A stretch of DNA of 18,554 nucleotides from CAUZFZ01 sp963579025 (GTDB lineage: Bacteria > Planctomycetota > Planctomycetia > Planctomycetales > Planctomycetaceae): assembly GCA_963579025.1 (NCBI GenBank), contig CAUZFZ010000188.1, positions 1 through 18,554 on the forward strand, given 5' to 3'. Shown piece by piece: positions 8,474 to 16,292 of this stretch (the first letter of the stretch is position 1; each line of letters begins with the position of its first letter). The notes under the pieces are model-generated. The model did not search any database and was not told the DNA's origin. It saw only the letters and a list, made by a program, of their open reading frames with translations. A program made the translations under genes and the position numbers.

Positions 8474-9031
8474 ATGCCCGCAATGCAAGTATCAACAGAC
8501 TCTCAAGTTCTCGGTGCTGCAGTCGGCGCCGTAGTGTGCGCGATCGTGCGGGGCGGATTCACAGCGTACAACCTGGAATCGGCCACAACAGAATCCGCAG
8601 CCAGCTTTGCTCGTGGCACACTGGGATTCTTCGCCCTCGCACCATCGATTGGGATCGGCGCATTGTGTGGAGCGATCGCCGGCGCGACCTGTGATCGAAG
8701 CCTGGGCGCGGTCGTTGGAGCAGCTCTCTCCGCAGGGATACTGCTGCTGTTCCTTCTCCCATTCGGCGCATGTATCGGCATGTTTGAAACTTTTTTCGGC
8801 ACGACTGACATGGGCGAATCACTGGAGGCCTTTACGGCGATCTACTTCGTCCAGAAAGGCATCGCCGGCGCAATTGGCGGAGCAGCAGGCGGATTCGCGG
8901 GGGAAATCTATACGGCACGCCATGACTCAAACAGCGATTCGGAAAGCACCACGACGCCGGAGCCACAACGCGAGTCAGAACCGAATCAAGACGCCCCAGA
9001 CGCCAAGCCGAAACCACCGGTCGAGCCCTGA
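8474..9031 (+). CDS. Glycine-rich integral membrane protein of unknown function
   Basis: I do not recognise a family. The 185-residue chain has about four hydrophobic segments (roughly 11-31, 49-72, 77-106 and 118-146) dense in Gly and Ala, with small-residue spacing (G-A-x-x-G-A, G-G-A-A-G-G) suited to tight helix packing. The last 40 residues are hydrophilic, rich in Asp, Glu, Ser and Pro. The start is ATG at 8474; a second in-frame ATG at 8483 is possible, and neither has a strong ribosome binding site. It lies 30 bp after the peptidase-like gene on the same strand and could be co-transcribed with it. It ends 29 bp before the convergent thiolase gene. Coding potential is supported by coherent membrane topology and the tight spacing rather than by homology. 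Confidence 0.7.
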   Translation: MPAMQVSTDSQVLGAAVGAVVCAIVRGGFTAYNLESATTESAASFARGTLGFFALAPSIGIGALCGAIAGATCDRSLGAVVGAALSAGILLLFLLPFGACIGMFETFFGTTDMGESLEAFTAIYFVQKGIAGAIGGAAGGFAGEIYTARHDSNSDSESTTTPEPQRESEPNQDAPDAKPKPPVEP

Positions 9032-9060
9032 CCGCAATGAGTCGGCGACTGCCTTCGAAG

Positions 9061-10215
9061 TCAGCAGGCCTCGAAAATCGTTGCCACACCCTGGCCCTGG
9101 CCAACGCACAGAGTTGCCAGGCCGTACTTCGCTCCGGCGTCGCGCATGCGGTGCAACAGAGTCACGGCGATGCGGGCTCCGCTGGCACCGAGTGGATGGC
9201 CCATGGCGACAGCTCCACCGCGCGTGTTGACCTTCTCTTCGTTGATGCCCAGCAGCTTCAGAACTGAAAGCACCTGCACGGCGAAGGCTTCGTTGATCTC
9301 AATGCACTCGATGTCGTCCAGCGTCAGGCCGGCGCGTTTCAAAGCTCGATGAGTAGCCGGGACTGGGCCGATGCCCATTTCTTCCGGTGCAACTCCGGCA
9401 ACGGCCATGGCTTTGATTTTCGCCATCGGCTTAAAGCCGAGTTCGTTCGCCTTCTCTTCGGACATGATCAGCAGGGCCGCCGCTCCAGCGCTTAGTTGCG
9501 AGCTGTTGCCGGCCGTGACCGATCCACCCGCCGGATTGAACACCGGTGACAACTTAGCGAGTCCTTCGGCGGTACTTTCACCGCGGATCCCCTGGTCGGC
9601 TTTGACCAGTTCCTTGCCGGCTCCGTTGCGGCCCCATGTCGGAACGATCTCGCTGTCGTACGCGCCGCTGTCGGTCGCCTCGGCGCCCAGCAGATTACTG
9701 CGGAGCGCGAATTCATCCTGCTGCTCGCGCGGGATCTGGTACTTCATCGCCAGGAACTCGGCGGTCAGACCCATGTTCATGATGGCTTCGCTGTGACGAC
9801 GGAACAGGCCCGGTGGAGGGTCATAGTCCTTACTCGCCGGAATGTGATGCATGTGCTCGACGCCGCCGGCGATCTGAATGTCTTCGCATTCGGCAGCGAT
9901 ACTCATCGCACAGTCGTTGATGGCCTGCAGACTGGAGGCGCAGTTGCGGTTGATCGTAACTCCGCCCGTTTCGATCGGCAGGCCCGCTGTCAGCGATGCA
10001 ATGCGGGCAATGTCGAAACCCTGTTCGCCCTGCTGCTGCACGCAGCCCCAGCGGATGTCTTCCAGGAGGTGCGGATCGATGCCGGTTCGCTCGACAAGGG
10101 CGTTCATCAAATCTGCCGAGAGTTCATCCGAGCGGACATCGCGAAAGTAGCCCGATTCCGGATGAGCTTTGGCGATCGGTGTGCGAATCGCGTCAACAAC
10201 AACTGCCTGTCGCAT
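9061..10215 (-). CDS. fadA: Thiolase, acetyl-CoA acyltransferase (FadA type)
   Basis: This 384-residue thiolase cleaves 3-ketoacyl-CoA to acetyl-CoA plus a shortened acyl-CoA in fatty-acid beta-oxidation, or runs in the condensing direction. The nucleophilic C92 is in N-R-N-C-A-S-S; N-E-A-F-A is at 308-312; H340 is in G-H-P-L-G-A-S-G; and C370 is in C-V-G-Q-G-Q-G. Several stretches (W-G-C-V-Q-Q, G-G-V-E-H-M, G-L-A-T-x-C) match E. coli FadA as I remember it, so a degradative role is favoured over a biosynthetic PhaA role. The start at 10215 begins the canonical M-R-Q-A-V-V-V-D-A-I-R-T-P and has GGAG (plus-strand 10223-10226) 7 nt upstream; the frame continues open to 10356 only through the repeat. 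No FadB-type partner is adjacent. The gene lies downstream of the amino-acid permease on the same strand, separated by 204 bp with a large palindrome. Confidence 0.95.
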   Translation of the reverse strand: MRQAVVVDAIRTPIAKAHPESGYFRDVRSDELSADLMNALVERTGIDPHLLEDIRWGCVQQQGEQGFDIARIASLTAGLPIETGGVTINRNCASSLQAINDCAMSIAAECEDIQIAGGVEHMHHIPASKDYDPPPGLFRRHSEAIMNMGLTAEFLAMKYQIPREQQDEFALRSNLLGAEATDSGAYDSEIVPTWGRNGAGKELVKADQGIRGESTAEGLAKLSPVFNPAGGSVTAGNSSQLSAGAAALLIMSEEKANELGFKPMAKIKAMAVAGVAPEEMGIGPVPATHRALKRAGLTLDDIECIEINEAFAVQVLSVLKLLGINEEKVNTRGGAVAMGHPLGASGARIAVTLLHRMRDAGAKYGLATLCVGQGQGVATIFEAC

Positions 10216-10250
10216 CGTGGTTCTCCGAACCTGAGTGTCGTCCGTGTTGC

Positions 10251-10380
10251 TCCAACTCGTTCCATCGCTCTGCGTTGGAACGGGTCTTTGGACGCTCCGC
10301 GTCCCGAGCATTGGCCTGACTGACGGGACGCGGAGCGTCCAGCACGGGCATTCCAACGCAGAGCGTTGGAACGAGCTGGA
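10251..10380. repeat. Large imperfect inverted repeat (REP/cruciform-like)
   Basis: The left arm (10251-10306, 56 nt) and right arm (10324-10380, 57 nt) are reverse complements apart from a few substitutions and one indel, around a 17-nt loop (10307-10323). Each arm contains nested palindromes: the GGACGC/GCGTCC core next to the loop and, on the outer side, the TTCCAACG-like / CGTTGGAA unit. In the right arm, TTCCAACGC-AGA-GCGTTGGAA (10351-10371) is a perfect palindrome. It lies between the permease stop and the thiolase start. No T-run follows on the minus strand, so it is not a standard terminator. I recall similar TTCCAACG...CGTTGGAA units as dispersed elements of planctomycete genomes, but could not check copy number. 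Confidence 0.85.
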
Positions 10381-10419
10381 CCTTTACCGCGCGGGATGTT
10401 CGCACACCAGGAATGATTG

Positions 10420-11874
10420 TCAATACCCGGATCCCAGCCGTCGACTGACGACATAGACGGGAACGCCAACCGCCAATGGAATGAGCGCCATCAATGCCAG
10501 GTCGCGCGCGTAATCGAGACTCGCATACACCATATACGCGCTGCCCAGACAGAAGATCACGGGTACGACGGGATAACCGGGGACGCGGAATGGTCGCTCG
10601 GCTTCCGGCTGTCTGATGCGGAACACGAACAGCGAAAGTCCGCTCAGCAGAAAGAACATCCAGAAGACAGGAGCGGTGGCGGCAACGAGCGTCTGGAACC
10701 CACCGCCGAACGTGTCCCAGGGTAAGGCAGAGCGACCAATCGACGTCATCACGACATCGACGGCGTCACGCCCACGCTGAGTACCGACCGAGATGACCAG
10801 CAGCAGCGACAACGCTGCCTGAGTTCCCAGTGCGAATACGGGCGACCCCAGGCCTGCGTGCCAGGTTCCCAGTTTTGCAAACAGTTTGTGGTCGGCACCG
10901 ATCGCCGCGCAGAGCCGCGAGCCCGTGAAGATCATGCCGTGCAGCGCACCGAGCGCGGATGTCATCACGAGCACTGTCATCAGTCGCGTCGCCCAGGCTC
11001 GTGATTCGCCTTCGAACAATGCGGACCGTGCGACGACATCGGCCGCCGGAGTAAAGGACTCACGCACCCCGACAAAGCCCAGACCTCGGATATACGCCAG
11101 ATTGATCAGCAGGTAGATCACGGCAACGAACAACATGCCCATGATCAGCGATCGCGGCACGTTGCGGTGTGGATCGCGGACTTCGGTAGCGACAAATGCC
11201 GAGTCATTCCAGCCGCCATACGCGTACAGAATGAGAATCATGGCCAGGCCGAAACCCGGTGCATCTTCGCTCACTTCGTGACGCACAGTCAGTGGTTCAC
11301 CGGGATCACCGCAAAGACCAACAACAAGCAGCATCCCGAGTCCCAGGAGCTTGGCGATCGTAAGAACGTTCTGAACGGTCTTTCCCGTTCTGACTCCGGT
11401 GACATGCAGCGACGTCAGTGCCAGGACAGCCGCGCACGCGAACCAGACGCCGGTCGCCGCGGCCGATCCGGTCAACTGTCGGGTGTAGTCAGCGAAGACA
11501 TACGCCATTGCTCCAATGCTGCCACTGAAAACACCGGTCAATTGAGCCCAGCCAAACAGGAACCCCAGCCACGGCCCGTAGGCACGCGTTAAGTAAACGT
11601 ATTCACCGCCGAGTCGACGGTGCATTGTGGCGAGTTCCGCATAGGTCAGCGCACCGCACAAAGCGACGACGGCTCCCAGCAGCCAGGCGCCCAGGCCGAT
11701 CATGGGGCTCGCGACGTTGGCGAACACACCGAATGCCCCGCCGGGCGCCTTGAAAATCGAAACGCCCACGACGATCCCGACAATGATGCTCACCGCATCC
11801 CACATTGTGAGTGTCTGCGGAGGGTCGGCTGCCGTGGCCCTGCGTTCGGATTCCGGAGTCGAGTCGGACGTCAT
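10420..11874 (-). CDS. APC-superfamily amino-acid permease
   Basis: This 484-residue, roughly 12-helix transporter belongs to the amino acid/polyamine/organocation superfamily. After a hydrophilic N-terminus (1-22), TM1 carries the glycine-rich unwound segment G-I-V-V-G-V-S-I-F-K-A-P-G (33-45), which contacts the substrate's alpha-amino/carboxyl groups in this fold. The loop after TM2, Y-A-E-L-A-T-M-H-R-R-L-G-G-E-Y-V-Y-L-x-R-A-Y-G-P (78-101), is the hallmark of the LAT/SteT-type branch. The protein acts in the inner membrane as a proton symporter or amino-acid exchanger; the substrate cannot be told from sequence. The C-terminus ends in R-R-L-G-S-G-Y. The start at 11874 has only a weak AGG upstream. 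A 122-bp gap separates it from the upstream 728-residue gene on the same strand; the large palindrome begins 40 bp beyond its stop. Confidence 0.92.
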   Translation of the reverse strand: MTSDSTPESERRATAADPPQTLTMWDAVSIIVGIVVGVSIFKAPGGAFGVFANVASPMIGLGAWLLGAVVALCGALTYAELATMHRRLGGEYVYLTRAYGPWLGFLFGWAQLTGVFSGSIGAMAYVFADYTRQLTGSAAATGVWFACAAVLALTSLHVTGVRTGKTVQNVLTIAKLLGLGMLLVVGLCGDPGEPLTVRHEVSEDAPGFGLAMILILYAYGGWNDSAFVATEVRDPHRNVPRSLIMGMLFVAVIYLLINLAYIRGLGFVGVRESFTPAADVVARSALFEGESRAWATRLMTVLVMTSALGALHGMIFTGSRLCAAIGADHKLFAKLGTWHAGLGSPVFALGTQAALSLLLVISVGTQRGRDAVDVVMTSIGRSALPWDTFGGGFQTLVAATAPVFWMFFLLSGLSLFVFRIRQPEAERPFRVPGYPVVPVIFCLGSAYMVYASLDYARDLALMALIPLAVGVPVYVVSRRLGSGY

Positions 11875-11996
11875 GGCGTCGCAGCCTGGCCAGTCATGCG
11901 TACGAAAGAAACCGGACAGTCATCGTGGGTCCGCCTTGTTCCGTCAGACTGCTTCCCGATAACGGCGTGCGTCGGTCGCGCTGGCGGGCACGTTGC

Positions 11997-14183
11997 TTAC
12001 TGGTCGCCGCTGACATCGCCCGCATCCAGCTTGGACAGGACGTAGCCGGATGCAGTCCAGACGTATTTCTGCGCTGGAGGCAACAAATCATCCGGGTGCT
12101 TCCGGCCGGCGATCAGGTCGCGACCCTGTTGCAGTCGCAACGTTCTGGCACGCTCCTCGTTCGTGTGACGGTCCAGCAGGTTGCGGGCGAGCGGATCGAC
12201 GCGCTGATCGTCTGCCAGACCTGCAATCATCTGCCATGCCTCGTCAGTGCCGATGTGGCTGAGCATCATGACCTTGAGCCGTGCCGATTCCTCATCCTCT
12301 GCTGCCATGACAGCCAGTTGCGGAACCAGCCATGGCCAGTCAGCCGACTGCGTCTCGTACACGAGTGTCCGCCATAACGGACCACCTTTGACCAACAGCT
12401 CTTCAACGATGGCTCGAACTTGCGGTGAGTCATACGAACCCAGGGCCACCAGCGACCTGCCCGCGTAGTACTGCTCTCGTGCTGCACGAGCTATGTCGCT
12501 CCGGCACTCAGAAACGACGTACTCTTCCAGGAACGGATTCGGTGTCACCGAAAGCTGTTGCATGGCCGAAATGCGAACCTGGCGATTTGCCTTTCCCAGT
12601 ATCTGCAGAACAGCGGCGGTCGAGGGCGACCGAATCTGAGCCAGCAGGATTCCCAGCGTTGATCCCTGTGTTCCCGGCTGTTCCGCGACCCACGCGGCGA
12701 AATCGTCCGAAACATCTCCACGCTGGATTCTGGCCAGAATGTAGTCCTGAAGATCGGATCTGAAATTGTTGTCGTACCGTTCGAACATGGAACGGGTAGA
12801 CGCTTCGAGCGCGGGGTTTCGGAAATGCCGGCATCGCGCGGCAATCTGATTCAACTCGGGTGGTACGGCGGAACGCATTCGGCTGCGGACAATGTCGATG
12901 GCCGTCTCGGTTTCGTACTGGGCGATCAGCACCAGGAACTGGTCCCGACGGTTGAACCAGACGAGCCGGCCAAACAGCTCCGGCGGCTCGAGTTGCAGGT
13001 GCATCATCGCAAACTCAAGCAAAGCCCGGCCACGAATGCGGGGACGCTCCAGCGTGACCTCACCCTCGGAGCGCTGATCGCCTCCATAGACCATGACATC
13101 GCTCAGCCGGCGGTTCATCAATTCGATGATCGGTTCCGGGTGCATGCTGCCGACTCGCAGAATGGCCACCGATTCGAGCGACGGCTCGGTAAAACTCCCG
13201 AGCTCATCAATGCGCTGAACCACACGACTGACGACCCGCGCACAGTCGTCTCGCGTGGGTTCGGCAGGAAGTCCGAATTGCGCGTCGACCAGCTGCTCGA
13301 CAATCGGCAGCAACTCAGGCTCAGCACGAGCCCGCAACGCAAGCGGAGTGAACAGCAGGTCCCGGTACTTCAGAAAGTGTGTGAGCCACTGTTGATCAGG
13401 TTCTCCGCCCGAGTCTTTCACGACATCCAGTAGTGCCTCCAGGTGCGGAGCCACCGACGGAAACTCAACCGGTGGATTGGCAGAGAATCGACGGAGACCG
13501 GCGTTCCAACTGCCACGCGTCGTAAAGTTCCCGGCTGAGCAAAGTCCGACACACCCGTCCTTTTCGAATCGCCACCAGTGTTTTGTATTTCGAAACACTT
13601 TGGCCACGGCCAGCTGGCTATGGGAATGAAACTGTTGAAACGGCGAGTCTATTCCGTCCCGGCCCGATACGTCGTAGGGCGTCCAGGTCCACAGAGCATC
13701 CGCCATGTTCAATCGCTCCGACGACTGCAGGTCTGCGGAGTGGACTCCGGGTTTCACCCTCGGTTGATCCGGCGGTGTGTCCCACTCTGCCACGCGCGCG
13801 TCCACATCCGTAACGACCAGTGGTGATTCACCCAGATGGACTCCGTTACAGAAAACACTGACACCCGGTACTGACCCGCGCTCATAGAACGTCATCTCCA
13901 GTCGTTCGGAATTCCAGAACACTGCACTGAGCGTCTGGCCGGAGAAAGAGCAGAACACGAACGCGATCGCGATCGGAATTCCCTTCGCCCGACGCACAAC
14001 CAGTACCAGCACTGCCGCGATAAAACACGCGAATAACGGCGCGTCCTGCAGCGTCACACCATCCGAAAGCTGTGCCACAGTTCCGGTTCGCGGCATCAGC
14101 GTGAAAAGTGCGAGCAGGGGAAGGGCAAGAATCACACGGGCCGAACTGATCAGCCAGCGGTTTGCAGAGACATCACGGTTCAT
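11997..14183 (-). CDS. Membrane-anchored protein with PEGA-like stretch and long helical-repeat tail, last gene of ABC operon
   Basis: I do not recognise a named family for this 728-residue protein. About three hydrophobic segments lie near the N-terminus (roughly 11-30, 48-64 and 68-89). A short segment follows that resembles a PEGA domain: P-G-V-S-V-F-C-N-G-V-H-L-G-E-S-P-L-V-V (106-124), matching the small-residue / N-G-x-x-x-G-x-(S/T)-P pattern of that beta-fold, often found in envelope proteins. From about 245 to 675 the chain is helical, with recurring paired helices (P-E-L-L-P-I-V-E-Q-L, S-P-S-T-A-A-V-L-Q-I-L-G, D-S-P-Q-V-R-A-I-V-E-E-L-L), suggesting a degenerate HEAT-like solenoid. The large soluble part probably lies on one side of the membrane as a binding scaffold. 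The start at 14183 has GGAG (plus 14190-14193) 6 nt upstream, inside the end of the permease gene, and there are 3 bp between the two genes, so it is coupled to the transporter. Confidence 0.75.
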   Translation of the reverse strand: MNRDVSANRWLISSARVILALPLLALFTLMPRTGTVAQLSDGVTLQDAPLFACFIAAVLVLVVRRAKGIPIAIAFVFCSFSGQTLSAVFWNSERLEMTFYERGSVPGVSVFCNGVHLGESPLVVTDVDARVAEWDTPPDQPRVKPGVHSADLQSSERLNMADALWTWTPYDVSGRDGIDSPFQQFHSHSQLAVAKVFRNTKHWWRFEKDGCVGLCSAGNFTTRGSWNAGLRRFSANPPVEFPSVAPHLEALLDVVKDSGGEPDQQWLTHFLKYRDLLFTPLALRARAEPELLPIVEQLVDAQFGLPAEPTRDDCARVVSRVVQRIDELGSFTEPSLESVAILRVGSMHPEPIIELMNRRLSDVMVYGGDQRSEGEVTLERPRIRGRALLEFAMMHLQLEPPELFGRLVWFNRRDQFLVLIAQYETETAIDIVRSRMRSAVPPELNQIAARCRHFRNPALEASTRSMFERYDNNFRSDLQDYILARIQRGDVSDDFAAWVAEQPGTQGSTLGILLAQIRSPSTAAVLQILGKANRQVRISAMQQLSVTPNPFLEEYVVSECRSDIARAAREQYYAGRSLVALGSYDSPQVRAIVEELLVKGGPLWRTLVYETQSADWPWLVPQLAVMAAEDEESARLKVMMLSHIGTDEAWQMIAGLADDQRVDPLARNLLDRHTNEERARTLRLQQGRDLIAGRKHPDDLLPPAQKYVWTASGYVLSKLDAGDVSGDQ

Positions 14184-14186
14184 GAG

Positions 14187-14864
14187 CTACTCCACATCAA
14201 AGTGCTGAAACCCGTTTCGTGCGGCAAGTCCTGTCAGAACGCACAGGCATATCGCAGCGAAGAGTGATGCGATCTGCAGCCAGACAGGACACTCGCCAAC
14301 GCTTCGGCCAACGGCCACTGCCGCATACGGAACAGCGACGGCGAACATCACCATGAATCCGAGCGATGCCTCAACGGCCCGACGTCCCACCGTGCATCGA
14401 CTTCCGTGCGACAAACGCACCAGCACACCGACAAACAACTGAACGCAGAACCCGACAGTACATGCCAGCGCGAACGTCAGGGTGAGGTTCAGCTCGTACC
14501 AGCGAACAACCTGAAGTTCCGTCGCATTGTTCGCATGCAGCATGGGGCGCAGGCCCAGCACTGATGTTAGAAACGGAACTGCGACCGCTCCGGCCAGCAG
14601 CATGACGCCCAGCAGCAGCCGGTTGTTAAACAACTGCCGACGTGTCAGTCCTCGCGTATAAATCCAGACGGTCGTACCATCGAAGTCTGTAAATGTCTGC
14701 ACTGCGATGACCCAGCCAAACGCCGCACCGATGAGAATCGCGATCGGATCCCAGGGACGAAACGGCGTCGCGGGAATCAGCACGTACGCGGCCCACTGGC
14801 TCAGTATCAGCGTGTAAATCACAGACACCTTGCGCAGGTCATAACTCAGGAGTGTCCGGTTCAT
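14187..14864 (-). CDS. ABC-2-type transporter permease
   Basis: This 225-residue protein has about six hydrophobic helices (the first at roughly 13-33, then 40-58, 80-105, 127-150, 168-188 and 197-217) with short loops and a T-x-F-D-x-T-T-V-W-I-Y-T-R-G-L-T-R-R segment (57-76) between helices two and three, in line with small ABC-2 permeases that work as dimers with one ATPase. It would form the membrane channel for the ATPase encoded immediately upstream, whose stop overlaps its start as ATGA. Family members export drugs, lipids, peptides or cell-wall precursors; the substrate is unknown. Identification rests mainly on topology and operon context, since permeases of this class diverge strongly. 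Its stop is 3 bp before the start of the 728-residue gene. Confidence 0.82.
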   Translation of the reverse strand: MNRTLLSYDLRKVSVIYTLILSQWAAYVLIPATPFRPWDPIAILIGAAFGWVIAVQTFTDFDGTTVWIYTRGLTRRQLFNNRLLLGVMLLAGAVAVPFLTSVLGLRPMLHANNATELQVVRWYELNLTLTFALACTVGFCVQLFVGVLVRLSHGSRCTVGRRAVEASLGFMVMFAVAVPYAAVAVGRSVGECPVWLQIASLFAAICLCVLTGLAARNGFQHFDVE

Positions 14865-15802
14865 ACTTCCACCGCCTCTCGACCTGGAGAAGTCACTGCG
14901 GTCAACGGGCCGTCCGCACCGACCAGTTCCACAAACATGTCCTCAAGATTGAGCTGTTCCGTCCGCACGTTCGATGCGGCCGACACATCTGCCGCCAACT
15001 GATCGAACCGCTCTTCAGAGAAGTCGACAACGGTCGAGACGGTGCGATCTGGCTTCGGCTGCCGATAGCTGATGATGTTGAAGTGCCGGTCGAGTGCATC
15101 ACGCGGGACATCGGCCTCGAACTGCATTCGCCGTACGCCGGTCTTCAGCTCTTCGAGATTCCCCTGCAGCAACAGCAGACCTTTGTGAATGAAGACGACT
15201 CGATCGACGACACGCTCCAGGTCGCTGAGCAAATGGGACGACACCAGCACGGTACGTCCCTCCGAACATGCAATGTCGAGGACTCGGTCCATGAAAAGCC
15301 GCCGAGCCAGAACGTCCAGCCCGCCGGCCGGTTCGTCCATCATCAGCAGGTCGGCACCCTGACACAGTGCCTGCATCAGGACCACTCGCCGTTTCTGCCC
15401 GAACGACAGCTTCTGAAACCGGTCCGACGCGTTCAACTCGAATTCCCGACACAGTGTGTCGGCCAGCGTCTGGTCCCACCGGGTGAAAAATCCGGCGTTC
15501 ATTTCCATGACGCGGCCGACGCTCATGCGACCTGGTAAGTTCATGGTGTCCGACACATATCCGATGCGCTGCAATGTTTCGGCCGAATGCTCGCGAGGAT
15601 CAGCACCGAATACGCGGACATCACCAGCCGACGGAGACAGATGCCCGGTCAGCATGCGCATCGTCGTCGACTTGCCGGCGCCGTTGACTCCGAGAAAACC
15701 GGTGACGGAACCGGGAGGGACTTGCAGATCGAGCCCGTCGACAACGGCGCGGCCATCAAACCTCTTCGTCAGCCCGGTTGTCTGAATGACTGGTTCAGTC
15801 AT
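14861..15802 (-). CDS. ABC transporter ATP-binding protein
   Basis: This 313-residue ABC ATPase has Walker A G-V-N-G-A-G-K-S-T (38-46), signature L-S-F-G-Q-K-R-R (132-139), Walker B L-L-M-M-D-E-P with E157 as the catalytic base, the D-loop G-L-D (161-163) and switch H190. It hydrolyses ATP to drive the ABC-2 permease encoded next. Two deviations are visible: the Q-loop position after G-Y-V is S-D (84-85) rather than the usual Gln, and the signature's second Gly is Phe; related changes occur in ATPases partnered with YtrA-type regulators, from memory. Residues 215-300 form a C-terminal extension ending in the L-E-D-M-F-V-E-L-V motif usual for ABC-2 exporters. The start at 15802 has GGGGG 8 nt upstream and overlaps the regulator stop by ATGA. 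It is the second gene of the operon. Confidence 0.95.
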   Translation of the reverse strand: MTEPVIQTTGLTKRFDGRAVVDGLDLQVPPGSVTGFLGVNGAGKSTTMRMLTGHLSPSAGDVRVFGADPREHSAETLQRIGYVSDTMNLPGRMSVGRVMEMNAGFFTRWDQTLADTLCREFELNASDRFQKLSFGQKRRVVLMQALCQGADLLMMDEPAGGLDVLARRLFMDRVLDIACSEGRTVLVSSHLLSDLERVVDRVVFIHKGLLLLQGNLEELKTGVRRMQFEADVPRDALDRHFNIISYRQPKPDRTVSTVVDFSEERFDQLAADVSAASNVRTEQLNLEDMFVELVGADGPLTAVTSPGREAVEV

Positions 15803-16188
15803 GGTGTGTTCCCCCGAATGCGTCGAAATTCGTCGTCAATGACCTTGTCGATCTCCGCTCGCTTCAGACCCAGCCGCAATCCTTCGACCAGCATTGACTG
15901 AGCCAGTCGTCCCACGCGCCGCCGGATCTCAGCCTTCGGCAGCTGCACACTTTGAGTCGACACGAACGCGCCCTGTCCCTGCCGCAGCGTGATGACACCG
16001 TCACTGGACAACTCGCTGTAAATGCGCGTGACGGTCGTGGGGTTGATCCGCAGTTCCTTCGCCAGCTCTCGAATCGACGGCAGTTTTTCACCGGGTTGCA
16101 GCTTTCCGCTGACGACCAGCCACTTGATCTGCGACACCACCTGATGGCTGATCGGCTCTCCGCTGTTGTAGTCAACCTGTATCAGCAT
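15799..16188 (-). CDS. GntR-family transcriptional regulator, YtrA subfamily
   Basis: This 129-residue repressor has an N-terminal winged helix-turn-helix (about 12-78): P-I-S-H-Q-V-V (12-18), L-P-S-I-R-E-L-A-K-E-L (36-46), N-P-T-T-V-T-R-I-Y-S-E-L (49-60), then G-V-I-T-L-R-Q-G-Q-G-A-F-V (64-76). A short helical C-terminus (about 85-124) lacks the large effector-binding domain of FadR/HutC proteins. That short form next to an ABC exporter defines the YtrA subfamily, in which the regulator represses its own operon until an antibiotic or envelope stress appears. An in-frame ATG at 16212 would add 8 residues, but it would fall next to the proposed -10 box; ATG 16188 has GGAG (plus 16199-16202) 10 nt upstream and fits the promoter geometry. 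The stop overlaps the ATPase start. First gene of a four-gene operon. Confidence 0.93.
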   Translation of the reverse strand: MLIQVDYNSGEPISHQVVSQIKWLVVSGKLQPGEKLPSIRELAKELRINPTTVTRIYSELSSDGVITLRQGQGAFVSTQSVQLPKAEIRRRVGRLAQSMLVEGLRLGLKRAEIDKVIDDEFRRIRGNTP

Positions 16189-16213
16189 GCGTCGATCACT
16201 CCGACGTGTCATG

Positions 16214-16241
16214 TGTGTATGACATCATGTCATACAGTCAA
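16214..16241 (-). promoter_or_regulatory. Candidate promoter of the YtrA-ABC operon
   Basis: Read on the minus strand, TTGACT (16241-16236) is followed after 16 nt by TACACA (16219-16214). The -35 box is good (5/6), the -10 box is poor (3/6). Transcription would begin near 16207, leaving a leader of about 20 nt with GGAG before ATG 16188. The spacer is almost entirely filled by the palindrome at 16216-16236, which makes repression by occlusion plausible. The positions are judged by eye. Confidence 0.5.
16216..16236. promoter_or_regulatory. Perfect 21-bp palindromic operator, probable binding site of the YtrA-type regulator
   Basis: The arms TGTATGACAT (16216-16225) and ATGTCATACA (16227-16236) are exact reverse complements around one C. 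The site lies just upstream of the regulator gene, across its predicted promoter spacer. GntR proteins bind such palindromes as dimers and YtrA members are generally autoregulated, so this is the natural operator. The palindrome is directly visible; the binding protein is inferred. Confidence 0.8.
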
Positions 16242-16292
16242 GGTCGAGGCAATCCGAAATCCACACGGAAAGACGTTTTTACGTCCGCGCAC

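Noticed and set aside
8607..9230. 207-residue plus-strand frame overlapping the glycine-rich membrane protein and the thiolase 3' end
   Set aside because: It is out of frame with both supported genes, Arg/Ser/Pro/His-rich, and overlaps the catalytic C-terminus of the thiolase on the other strand.
9793..10323. 176-residue frame antisense to the thiolase
   Set aside because: It is a shadow of a certain gene and runs into the inverted repeat; no domain is visible.
10216..10356. 47-residue N-terminal extension of the thiolase
   Set aside because: It is translated from the inverted repeat. The canonical thiolase N-terminus begins at 10215 with a ribosome binding site.
12825..13433. 202-residue frame antisense to the 728-residue gene
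   Set aside because: The minus-strand frame is longer, has coherent membrane and helical-repeat structure and is operon-linked. The antisense frame has no such features.
14852..15538. 228-residue frame antisense to the ABC ATPase
   Set aside because: The ATPase has all its motifs on the minus strand; the antisense frame is a codon-structure shadow.
16189..16212. Upstream ATG adding 8 residues to the GntR regulator
   Set aside because: It lies directly beside the proposed -10 box and operator and has no ribosome binding site. ATG 16188 has GGAG upstream.
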